From Deltaproteobacteria bacterium (GTDB lineage Bacteria > Desulfobacterota > Desulfuromonadia > Geobacterales > Pseudopelobacteraceae): 62,878 bases of DNA. The translations under genes and the position numbers were made by a program. Positions within the stretch are counted from its first letter, which is position 1, and every line of letters begins with the position of its first letter. Below are positions 55,496-62,878 of the stretch, piece after piece. The notes under the pieces are model-generated. The model saw nothing but the letters and a program-made list of their open reading frames with translations, did not search any database and was not told where the DNA came from. Where the stretch lies: NCBI GenBank assembly GCA_021781535.1, contig JAJXWO010000022.1, forward strand, positions 1 through 62,878, written 5' to 3'.

Positions 55496-56460
55496 TCGGT
55501 GTCCTCCCCGTGTTCCGTTCCTGCTTTTTTCCGTTCCGAGCTTTTTAGCGCCTGCTCCTCATCTTCGCTCGCGCGCCCTTTTTTCATATTCTTGACGGCA
55601 ATGAAGCAGAGGGTGCTGTACAGCGCCACCGGCGCGATAAACCCCTTATAGATGGTGTGCTGGATCTTCTCAGAAAATTCAGCCGGCGCCTCGTGTTTCA
55701 GAACCGGCAGACCGAGTTTTTTGAACGGCATGGCCGACAGGTAGAGATGATTGGTGCCGCCCAACTCCTTCTCACCGTAAATGTGATTGACATATCTGCC
55801 GGGATTCTCACGTAAGCGTTTTTTGGCTTCATCCAGCAGATCCTTGCGCTTGCCGAACGTTATCGCCCCGACCGGGCAGGTCTCGGCACAGGCGGTAATC
55901 CCCTTATTCACCATGTTGGTGTTTTTGCACAGATCACACTTGACGATCTGGGGAATGGCTTTTTCCCACTGGAACTTGGGAATATTGAAGGCACACGCCA
56001 CCTGACAGTAACGACAGCCGATACAGGTATTCTTGTTGTAATCAACAATACCGGTCATTTTGTCGCGGGTCATGGCACTGACCGGACAAACCGACACACA
56101 AGACGGTTTCTGGCAGTGCATGCATGAATACTTGACGTAGGACCACTCCCTGTCGGACTCCTTGAAGAGCTTGATCAACGTGCGGGTGCTCCCGGACAGG
56201 TCTTCAGGTGCATCCCACAGGCCATCACTGTCGAACGGAGCCTGTTCATACGAGAGGCTGCCGTAATCACTGTTTACCCGCTTGCAGGCCGACATGCAGG
56301 CCTTGCAACCGACACATTTGGTGGCGTCATAGAGCATCCCGAGAGTATCGTTGTTGACCTGGTGCTCCTCAGTTGCCGAAGCACTACCGCGGCCGACCAC
56401 AAGGGCTGCGCCGGTTGCCCCGATTAATTTGAGAAACTGACGTCTACTCGGTTTTCCCAT
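55492..56460 (-). CDS. hybA: Hydrogenase electron-transfer FeS subunit (Tat-exported)
   Basis: 322 residues. Tat signal SRRQFLKLIGATGAALVVG at the N-terminus. Four [4Fe-4S] Cys groups: CVGCKACMSACK, CMHCQKPSCVSVCPV, CIGCRYCQVACAFNIPK with a later CDLCKN, and ACAETCPVGAI. A C-terminal membrane helix (about 285-305, APVALYSTLCFIAV). ATG 56460 is chosen because GGGGG lies six bases upstream; the gene overlaps the small subunit by 17 bases. It passes electrons from the small subunit to HybB. Confidence 0.95.
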   Translation of the reverse strand: MGKPSRRQFLKLIGATGAALVVGRGSASATEEHQVNNDTLGMLYDATKCVGCKACMSACKRVNSDYGSLSYEQAPFDSDGLWDAPEDLSGSTRTLIKLFKESDREWSYVKYSCMHCQKPSCVSVCPVSAMTRDKMTGIVDYNKNTCIGCRYCQVACAFNIPKFQWEKAIPQIVKCDLCKNTNMVNKGITACAETCPVGAITFGKRKDLLDEAKKRLRENPGRYVNHIYGEKELGGTNHLYLSAMPFKKLGLPVLKHEAPAEFSEKIQHTIYKGFIAPVALYSTLCFIAVKNMKKGRASEDEEQALKSSERKKAGTEHGEDTE

Positions 56461-57556
56461 TATCATCCCCCTTTTCAGGCCCATCCGGGAGTTTTTTCGC
56501 CATCATCACACCCGCTCCGATTGCGGCTCCTGCTGCCAGGCCGATGACTCCAGTAGTCAGCGGATCAGGACCTTTACCCCTGTTCTTGAGATCAACCGGA
56601 GCATAACTGTCAAACGGCGTCGGTTCATGGATCTGAACCTTGTCGGCAATTGCGGTTTTAAAGAGCAGATCCGGTTCGGTGCAGCCGATACAGGGGTGGC
56701 CGATGCCCACCGGCCAGGCGATGCCATCATTGAAACGGACAACCGAACAGTTGGCGTAGGTTGCGGGCCCTTTGCAGCCAAGCTTATAGAGACAATAGCC
56801 TTCGGAGTGGGTTTTATCTCCATAAGCCTTGGCAAAACGGCCGGCATCAAAATGAGCCCGGCGCTCGCAATGCTCATGAATTTTTCTGCCGTAAGCAAAT
56901 TTTGGACGCCCCAACTGATCCAGCTCCGGCAGCTTGTTGAACGTTATATAATGCAGCACTGTCGACAGGAAATTATACGGGTTGGGTGGACAGCCAGGGA
57001 TGTTAACAATCGGTTTATCTTTTATGATATCACGTACGCCTACTGCACCGGTCGGATTCGGCCCGACCGACTGGATACCACCATAGCTGGCACAAGTACC
57101 GATAGCGATAATCGCTGCAGCGCTATCAGCAACCTTTCTCAATGATTCCAGGGCGGTTTTTCCTCCCACTTTGCAGTAGATACCGTTGTCTTTGGTGGGG
57201 ATGCCACCTTCCACCACCAGAATATACTTCCCCTTGTTAGCCAGCATCGAATCATGAAGAGATTTTTCAGCCTGATGGCCGGAGCCGGCCATCAGCGTTT
57301 CATGATAATCAAGCGAAATCAGGTCGAGGATCAAATGTGCCACAGCAGGGTGCGATGAGCGGAGCAGCGATTCCGAACAACCGGTACACTCCTGGAAATG
57401 GAGCCAGATAACCGCCGGCCGGTTATCGCTCTTCCGTGCCGCAGCAGCAACCGTACTAACCATACTGATCGGCAACCCCAACATGGCCGAGACAGTTATG
57501 CATGTTTTGATAAAGTCCCGGCGAGTTACGCTTGGGAACAGATCCTCTTTACCCAT
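56444..57556 (-). CDS. hybO: Uptake [NiFe] hydrogenase small subunit
   Basis: 370 residues. Tat signal VTRRDFIKTCITVSAMLG. Cys ligands of the proximal cluster in HFQECTGCSESLL, then GTCASYGG and IPGCPPNPYNF. Medial/distal cluster region: GYCLYKLGCKGPATYANCS and HPCIGCTEPDL. A C-terminal membrane anchor (GVIGLAAGAAIGAGVMMA). ATG 57556 (MGKEDLFPSVTRRD) has GGAGG upstream; the open frame runs 69 codons further without support. First gene of the operon, behind a sigma54 promoter. Confidence 0.96.
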   Translation of the reverse strand: MGKEDLFPSVTRRDFIKTCITVSAMLGLPISMVSTVAAAARKSDNRPAVIWLHFQECTGCSESLLRSSHPAVAHLILDLISLDYHETLMAGSGHQAEKSLHDSMLANKGKYILVVEGGIPTKDNGIYCKVGGKTALESLRKVADSAAAIIAIGTCASYGGIQSVGPNPTGAVGVRDIIKDKPIVNIPGCPPNPYNFLSTVLHYITFNKLPELDQLGRPKFAYGRKIHEHCERRAHFDAGRFAKAYGDKTHSEGYCLYKLGCKGPATYANCSVVRFNDGIAWPVGIGHPCIGCTEPDLLFKTAIADKVQIHEPTPFDSYAPVDLKNRGKGPDPLTTGVIGLAAGAAIGAGVMMAKKLPDGPEKGDDNGKTE

Positions 57557-57612
57557 ACTTTCCTCCGCTTCCTGATTAGAAATGTGACGCATAGACAAAC
57601 TTGTCGTATACG

Positions 57613-57628
57613 GCAACAGACATGCCAA
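57613..57628 (-). promoter_or_regulatory. Sigma54 (-24/-12) promoter of the hydrogenase operon
   Basis: On the minus strand TTGGCATGTCTGTTGC shows GG at -24, an exact ten-base gap and GC at -12, with TTGC as in the consensus. Predicted start near 57601, about 45 bases before the hybO ATG. An NtrC-family activator gene is divergent in the same intergenic region, and rpoN is in this window. Confidence 0.82.
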
Positions 57629-57661
57629 ACGTAGGGTCGGAATGGCCTCTAAATAAAGATA

Positions 57662-57767
57662 AACAATTACAGCGTATTGCACTATTTTACCTTGTGAGGT
57701 AATAACCAGGGAGAAACAATTGTTGCTTCTTTTTGTCTGTGTATGTATCATTTTGTCTAACAATTAC
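57662..57767. promoter_or_regulatory. Candidate activator-binding region for the hydrogenase promoter
   Basis: AACAATT occurs at 57662, 57715 and 57759; the middle one forms the perfect palindrome AACAATTGTT (57715-57724). TTTTGTCT is repeated at 57731-57738 and 57751-57758, exactly 20 bases apart. These lie about 60-165 bases upstream of the predicted start, the normal distance for an enhancer bound by a sigma54 activator. Which repeat is the site cannot be decided by eye. Confidence 0.45.
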
Positions 57768-57856
57768 GGCTTTATCGTTCCGGACCAATGAAGCTCCGCA
57801 GGTCAGGTTACGGTTGCAAAACCAATTAAAACCACACGCTAAAGGAATGATCACAC

Positions 57857-59227
57857 ATGCCCTCCATTTTCATATGTGATGATGAACCGGAAATACTCCG
57901 CTATCTCGATAAATTGCTGCAGGCCAGCGGCTACCGGGTAGAGACATTTTCCCGTGGCGCAGAGCTGCTGGTTCGGCTTGAAAACGGGGGGGTGATGCCG
58001 TGCGATGTGATCTTGCAAGATGTGCGCATGCCGGACCTTGATGGTTTGCAGATGCTTCAGCAACTCTGTAAAAGCTGGCCGGATATACCGGTTGTTATCA
58101 TGACCGCTCACGGTACGATTGACGATGCAATCAACGCCATTAAGCAGGGCGCGTACGATTATATTACCAAACCGTTTCCCAAGGAAAAATTGCTCGGAAT
58201 GCTTGAACGGCTGCTGGACCATCGCCGCCTGGCCAGAGAGAACCAACTGCTGCGCGAAGAAATGCAACGCGGCAATGGCAGCGCAGATGCTATCATTTTC
58301 CGCAGCCAAACGTTCCGTGATGTCTATGATCTGACTCTGCAGGTTGCCGAAAGTGATGCCAACATCCTGATCATGGGCGAGTCCGGTACCGGCAAGGAAT
58401 TGATCGCCAGCGCCCTGCACCGTAACAGCCAGCGACGGGACAAGCCGTTTATATCCCTTAACTGTGCCGTGCTGTCCGATACCCTGCTGGAAAGCCAGCT
58501 ATTCGGCCATGTACGAGGTGCCTTCACCGGCGCGATCATGAACCAGAAAGGGATCCTTGAGGAAGCCGACGGCGGTACGCTGTTCCTGGATGAGATCGGT
58601 GACGTCAGCCCGGCAGTGCAAGCCAAGCTCCTGCGGGTTACCCAGGAAAAGGATTTTATTATTCTGGGCTCGACCCGCACGCGCAAGGTGGATGTCCGCT
58701 TCGTAGCCGCTACGAACAAAGACTTGATGAATGAGGTCAAAGAGGGGCGCTTCCGGGAGGATCTGTACTACCGGCTGAACGTTATCTCCATCAACCTGCC
58801 ACCATTGCGCGATCGACGCGATGATATCGAACCACTGGCCCGCCACTTTCTGAAGGCTTCTACCAGGCGGATGAAAAAGAGTGTGCTCGACATTGATGAC
58901 GATGCTTTGCAGACGCTCCTGCAGTACGATTGGCCGGGTAATGTGCGCGAACTGGAAAATGTCATGGAGCGCGCAGTCATTCTTGCCCGCGGTACCACGA
59001 TCACCACCGGACTGCTGCCACTGGGCACACAGCGAGATCCTTCAGCATCTCCTAAAAACAGTGCTCCGCTCGTTGCTCTGGATGAGATCGAGCGCAGGCA
59101 CATCACATCAGTTCTGAAAGAAACCGGCTTTCACAAAAGCAACACTGCAGAGATTCTGGGAATTTCACGCAAAACCCTGGACCGCAAAATTGCCGAATAT
59201 CACATGAAAGAAAAGGAAACCGTGTGA
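57857..59227 (+). CDS. NtrC-family response regulator, probable hydrogenase activator
   Basis: 456 residues. Receiver (SIFICDDEPEILRYLDKLL, phospho-Asp in CDVILQDVRMPDLDG), AAA+ domain (Walker A IMGESGTGKELIASAL, GAFTGA loop, Walker B GGTLFLDEIGD, arginine-finger region) and a Fis-type HTH (LKETGFHKSNTAEILGISRK, then TLDRKIAEY). AAAGGA lies about ten bases before the ATG. It is divergent from the hydrogenase operon and its sigma54 promoter, an arrangement like HoxA/HupR regulators. Overlaps the kinase gene by four bases. Confidence 0.92.
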   Translation: MPSIFICDDEPEILRYLDKLLQASGYRVETFSRGAELLVRLENGGVMPCDVILQDVRMPDLDGLQMLQQLCKSWPDIPVVIMTAHGTIDDAINAIKQGAYDYITKPFPKEKLLGMLERLLDHRRLARENQLLREEMQRGNGSADAIIFRSQTFRDVYDLTLQVAESDANILIMGESGTGKELIASALHRNSQRRDKPFISLNCAVLSDTLLESQLFGHVRGAFTGAIMNQKGILEEADGGTLFLDEIGDVSPAVQAKLLRVTQEKDFIILGSTRTRKVDVRFVAATNKDLMNEVKEGRFREDLYYRLNVISINLPPLRDRRDDIEPLARHFLKASTRRMKKSVLDIDDDALQTLLQYDWPGNVRELENVMERAVILARGTTITTGLLPLGTQRDPSASPKNSAPLVALDEIERRHITSVLKETGFHKSNTAEILGISRKTLDRKIAEYHMKEKETV

Positions 59228-60408
59228 GACCATACCTTCGGTATTCGATCCGCCTAAAGTTGACGCTGGCTACATTGACGCCGCTGGTAACTGCCGTTGT
59301 CCTCTTCTGGGTAATTGGCGCCTTGGCGCTCCACTTGGGGATACCTGAAATATCTTTTTTTGATTTACGCTCCCGCATAAACATTATTTTCTCGGGAATT
59401 CTCCTGTTCGTGACGGTAATCGGCGTATCCCTTTCGGCGTGGCTCGGCTCAAGCCTGGCCCGCCCGATCAAAGCGGTGGAAGAGGGCGCCCGCTTACTTG
59501 CACTTGGCGAACATATTCCGGATATCGTTGTGGGCGGGCATGATGAAATCTCAGTCATGGCGGAAGAATTCAACATCATGAAACATCACCTGATTGAGCG
59601 CGAACAGGAAATTCTGCTGCTTAATCGAACGCTGGAAGAAAAGGTTGCAGAACGGACCGCACAACTGGATGAAAAAAACCAGTGGCTGCTTGTGGCCCAG
59701 CAGGAGCTGGCCCGCGCAGAACGGCTGGTGGGCATCGGCATACTGGCGTCGGGCGTGGCCCACGAGATAAACAATCCGCTGGCGATAATCCGTGGCAATG
59801 CCGAACTGCTGGAAATGTCATCGTGCCTGAACGACTCGGATCAATCGGAAGTGGAAACCATCATTTTACAGGTCGGCCGTGTGGAGCGGATTGTCTCCAA
59901 TCTGCTGACCTTTGCCGGAACAAAGAAAATGATCATCCGCCTGTTTAATATTGAAGCTTTTCTTGATGACATCCTGAACCAGATCGGTCATCAGATCCCG
60001 CTGGACACATACCACATCGAACGCACATATCAGAATGCAGCAGGTGATATTGAAGGAGACGAAGATCAACTGCGACAGGTATTCACGAATCTGATCGTAA
60101 ACGGTCTGCAGGCAATGGAAGCTGGAGGGACCATGACGGTGTCAATCGTGATTGAGCAAGAGGCTGGGTATTGCTCAGTAACGATAGGTGACAGCGGGCC
60201 CGGCATATCTGCAGATGTTCAGGAAAAGCTGTTCACACCGTTTTTCACCACCAAACCGAGAGGAACCGGCTTGGGGCTGGCAGTCTCCTACGGGATCGTA
60301 AAAGATCATGGCGGAGACATCAGAGTCGATAGCAAACCCGGGCAGGGCGCCGCTTTTACCGTGCAGCTGCCACTACAGCAGACGCTCCGCAATTCCGGTA
60401 CATACTGA
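59224..60408 (+). CDS. Sensor histidine kinase, partner of the hydrogenase regulator
   Basis: 394 residues. Two membrane helices (about 14-36 and 54-74) with a short extracytoplasmic loop between them. HAMP (about 76-128), a coiled-coil linker (NRTLEEKVAERTAQLDEKNQ), H-box GILASGVAHEINNPLAIIRG with the His, N-box NLIVNGLQAMEAGG and G-boxes DSGPGISADVQE and GTGLGLAVSYGIV. The start is GTG (59224), overlapping the regulator stop as GTGA. The loop of under 20 residues suggests it senses a membrane state or partner rather than a ligand pocket. No terminator is evident in the 149 bases after it. Confidence 0.92.
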   Translation: MRPYLRYSIRLKLTLATLTPLVTAVVLFWVIGALALHLGIPEISFFDLRSRINIIFSGILLFVTVIGVSLSAWLGSSLARPIKAVEEGARLLALGEHIPDIVVGGHDEISVMAEEFNIMKHHLIEREQEILLLNRTLEEKVAERTAQLDEKNQWLLVAQQELARAERLVGIGILASGVAHEINNPLAIIRGNAELLEMSSCLNDSDQSEVETIILQVGRVERIVSNLLTFAGTKKMIIRLFNIEAFLDDILNQIGHQIPLDTYHIERTYQNAAGDIEGDEDQLRQVFTNLIVNGLQAMEAGGTMTVSIVIEQEAGYCSVTIGDSGPGISADVQEKLFTPFFTTKPRGTGLGLAVSYGIVKDHGGDIRVDSKPGQGAAFTVQLPLQQTLRNSGTY

Positions 60409-60557
60409 CTGTTCATTCCCCTGCGTAAAAACTAAACATCCCTACCCAATCTATACAATTCACTCAAACCATTTATACTTAGTGAAGAACTATCGAGATC
60501 AGGCACTCAAGACTACCTTCAACTGTATTCAATTCAGATACGTAAAAGGAATGTACC

Positions 60558-62878
60558 ATGGGCGTTGGCACTCTTATTGGTTACTTTGCGAATAGACAGG
60601 AAGCTCGCAATGCCCTCCATAAACTGGCGCAGCTAGGTTTTCGCCGCGCCGCTCTCGTGCACAAAGATATGGACGGAGACGTCCGTACGACAGATCCATT
60701 CCTCTGGCGCCGTGCTCTCGTAATTACCTTGGCTGCCTGTCTGTTCGGGGGGGGTGCCGGATTGGCAGCCCTGTTCCTGCAGTGGACAGAGCTGTTTCCG
60801 GGTTTAGACTTTTCCACTCCCTTGGCATCGAGCCTGGCAGGAGCCTCAATCGGGGCTCTTGCAGGACTGCTCCTGTTACGACGTTCCAGGTATGGCATAA
60901 AATCAGGGACAATGCAGGATCACGCCCGCTGGCTCGTGTCCGGAGAATCCGTGGTTATTCTCCAGGCGCCGGTCGAAGCGTTACAACGTCCGGTGACGAT
61001 GCTACGCGAAAGCAGTGATACCCCTCCGGCACTGTTCATCATGCATCCCAAGCGCGAGCGGCGGGTAGAGGCCCGAGGCCCCGAGGTAAAACTTTCCCTG
61101 TTACAGCTTCAGGAGCATGCCCAGCGCCATGCCAGAGAGCAACAGGTGGACCCGAGGCCGCAGCGCAGCACCGAACTGCTCAAGCGGCTCAAACAGTCCC
61201 GTCTATGGGCTCGTCAGGTATGCGAGGATCTGACTGCAGCGAGCCAACTGGAACAGAATGCCACGCCAGCCGCCGATTGGATCCTGGATAACGATTACAT
61301 CCTGGAGGGGAACAGCCGCGATGTCCTGTTAAATCTCCCCCGGCGTTTTTATCAGCAGTTGCCTGCCCTGGCGACTGATCCCTACCGAGGGCTCCCCTGC
61401 ATCTACAGTCTGGCCAAGAATCTTGTTTCCCATACGGAACTGCGCCTTGACCGTGAGAATATTCTGGCGTTTATCGACTCCTACCAATCCGTGCGCACGC
61501 TGACGACCGGAGAGCTCTGGGCGATTCCCCAGATGCTGCGCATGGCGCTTATCGAGAGCATCCAGAATCTGGCCGTCACCGCCCTGACAAATCTGCGCGA
61601 GCGCCAGTTGGCCGATTTTTGGGCAAACCGGTTGATCTCCGCCAATCGCCGTGATTCCAACCAACTTTTTGCAATCCTGGCGGAACTTGCTGCAACAGAA
61701 CCGTCACCCTCCCCTTATTTTGCTACGCAGCTGGTAGGTCTGCTCTATGACGAGGCAGCTGCATTGGTTCCGGTCAAAAACTGGCTTGAGCGCACTCTCA
61801 AAACGGTTCTGCACGACCTCATCCTGCGTGAGCAGAACCGGCAGTCCAGGGAACAGTTATCATGCGGCAATGCCTTTACCAGCCTGCGTCAGCTTGCCCT
61901 GCTGGACTGGCGGGAGATATTCGAACAGCTCAGCCGGGTGGAGCAGCTGTTGCGTTTCGATCCGTCCGGGATCTATCCACAAATGGATTTCGCCACTCGT
62001 GACCGCTGTCGTCGGGCCATTGAAGAGCTCGCCAGCGCTGCTGCCCAGACAGAACAACAGATCGCGGAGCGCGTCATCAAACTGGCAATGCAGGCAGGGC
62101 GTGAAGCAACAGACGGTGAACTGCGCAGCCACGTCGGCACGTGGCTGGTCGGTGAGGGAAGAGCTGAGCTGGTGCGGCTGCTCGCATGTCGTGAAACGCT
62201 CCGTTACCGCACCCTGGAATGGGTCAATTACCACCACGCTGCCGTCTATACACTCGGCATCGGCGGTTTATCTGCTTTGTTTTTAGCCCTGATCGTCGCC
62301 GTCCGACCAATCGGAATGTTTTTACTCCTCCTTCTGTTGATTCCGGTCAGCCAGCTGGCGATCGAGGTATTCAATTATCTGATCATGCGATTTTTGCCAC
62401 CCCGGCCGCTACCCAAGATGAATTTCAAGAGTACGGGGATTCCCGACGCCTTCCGCACGTTGGTAGTCGTGCCGATGATGCTGACCAACACAGAGACGAT
62501 CCGCGACGAGGTGGAGAAACTGGAGATCCGCTACCTGGCCAACATGGAAACGAATCTGCTCTTCAGCCTGTTCTCGGACTATACCGACTCAGACACACCC
62601 TCGCGTGATAATGACAGCCAACTGCTCGAGACAGCCTGCGCATGCATTGACGCACTCAACCTGCGCCATGGCGGCGAACGTTTTTTCCTGTTCCACCGAG
62701 AGCGGAGCTGGAGCGAATCAGAACAGAAATTCATCGGTTGGGAGCGCAAACGGGGCAAACTGGAGGAGCTGAACAGCCTGATCGACGGTACGCGACCCGA
62801 AAGCGCACCACGCATGGTATACGTGGGCGACCCGCTTCACCTGCTGGATGTGCGCTTTATCATTACCCTGGACAGCGA
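60558..62878 (+). CDS. ndvB: Cyclic beta-1,2-glucan synthase-like protein (N-terminal 773 codons)
   Basis: Open from ATG 60558 to the window edge; AAGGA lies seven bases before it. An unusual N-terminal segment (GVGTLIGYFANRQEARNALH) is followed by two glycine-rich membrane helices (about 55-76 and 90-107). Then comes the NdvB/ChvB N-terminal region (WILDNDYILEGNSRDVLLNL, PRRFYQQLPAL), two more helices (about 560-610), and the start of the GT84 domain (FRTLVVVPMMLTNTETIRDE, KLEIRYLANMETNLLF, FFLFHRERSWSESEQKFIGW, ERKRGKLEELN). It should make periplasmic cyclic glucan from UDP-glucose. An eight-G tract lies at 60747-60754. The GH94 C-terminus is outside the window. Confidence 0.85.
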   Translation, partial: MGVGTLIGYFANRQEARNALHKLAQLGFRRAALVHKDMDGDVRTTDPFLWRRALVITLAACLFGGGAGLAALFLQWTELFPGLDFSTPLASSLAGASIGALAGLLLLRRSRYGIKSGTMQDHARWLVSGESVVILQAPVEALQRPVTMLRESSDTPPALFIMHPKRERRVEARGPEVKLSLLQLQEHAQRHAREQQVDPRPQRSTELLKRLKQSRLWARQVCEDLTAASQLEQNATPAADWILDNDYILEGNSRDVLLNLPRRFYQQLPALATDPYRGLPCIYSLAKNLVSHTELRLDRENILAFIDSYQSVRTLTTGELWAIPQMLRMALIESIQNLAVTALTNLRERQLADFWANRLISANRRDSNQLFAILAELAATEPSPSPYFATQLVGLLYDEAAALVPVKNWLERTLKTVLHDLILREQNRQSREQLSCGNAFTSLRQLALLDWREIFEQLSRVEQLLRFDPSGIYPQMDFATRDRCRRAIEELASAAAQTEQQIAERVIKLAMQAGREATDGELRSHVGTWLVGEGRAELVRLLACRETLRYRTLEWVNYHHAAVYTLGIGGLSALFLALIVAVRPIGMFLLLLLLIPVSQLAIEVFNYLIMRFLPPRPLPKMNFKSTGIPDAFRTLVVVPMMLTNTETIRDEVEKLEIRYLANMETNLLFSLFSDYTDSDTPSRDNDSQLLETACACIDALNLRHGGERFFLFHRERSWSESEQKFIGWERKRGKLEELNSLIDGTRPESAPRMVYVGDPLHLLDVRFIITLDS

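Noticed and set aside
60747..60754. Possible frameshift in the glucan synthase at the eight-G tract
   Set aside because: The frame stays open on both sides and downstream motifs are in frame from the chosen start, so the gene is intact here.

Overview
The window looks like chromosomal DNA of a Geobacter-like bacterium (Desulfuromonadia). Several things support this: an LPS/CTP-synthase/rpoN/regulatory-PTS gene string, a membrane-bound uptake [NiFe] hydrogenase in the order small subunit-FeS-cytochrome b-large subunit-protease, a large chemosensory array with hybrid kinases and a cytochrome P460, and many sigma54-type response regulators. This is inferred from gene content and order; no database was searched. 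I see no transposase, tRNA, rRNA or CRISPR array.

Layout. (1) 1-14.4 kb, minus strand: one long co-directional string read from about 14.4 kb downward. It runs kdsB-pyrG-kdsA-kdsD-kdsC-lptC-lptA-lptB-rpoN-hpf-hprK-rapZ-EIIA(Man)-ptsH-ptsI-pilD, then a sensor kinase cut by the window edge. It makes and activates Kdo, builds the LPS export bridge, encodes sigma54, and carries a permease-less phosphotransferase chain with HPr kinase. A strong -35 box and a start-site palindrome precede kdsB. (2) 14.4-36.9 kb, minus strand: a 22-kb chemosensory array holding two membrane MCPs, a soluble MCP-like protein with two degenerate hairpins, STAS, CheY, CheA, CheW, CheR, two CheDs, CheB, four histidine-kinase proteins, single response regulators, a P460 cytochrome and a stand-alone His-less HisKA-like protein. 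A truncated cheW remnant and a tandem palindromic operator array lie at its upstream end. (3) 36.9-40.2 kb, minus strand: a DUF342/FapA-like protein and an NtrC-family regulator, separated by a REP-like palindromic element. (4) 40.4-45.0 kb, plus strand: comEB-nrdR-ribD-ribE-ribBA-queH-DUF2905. (5) 45.0-51.9 kb: a 2[4Fe-4S] ferredoxin, ackA, truD/trmL, serA, lgt, and a ferritin followed at once by a small Cys-rich protein. (6) 52.0-60.4 kb: the hydrogenase operon (minus) facing away from an NtrC-type regulator/kinase pair (plus). A near-perfect sigma54 promoter lies before the hydrogenase genes, so rpoN, activator and target promoter are all in this window. (7) 60.6 kb to the edge: the N-terminal part of a very large cyclic beta-1,2-glucan synthase-like protein.

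The most unusual part is the chemosensory array. It contains proteins that keep signalling folds but lack the phospho-accepting histidine (His to Asn at 20.9-21.8 kb; His to Asp at 33.5-33.9 kb). It also contains a soluble protein with two degenerate MCP hairpins flanking a CheZ-like D-x-T-x-Q motif, in a cluster with no recognisable cheZ, cheC or cheX. The P460 gene overlaps the His-less HisKA-like gene by ATGA. Most start sites below were chosen from Shine-Dalgarno spacing and family N-termini, and several differ from the longest open frame.
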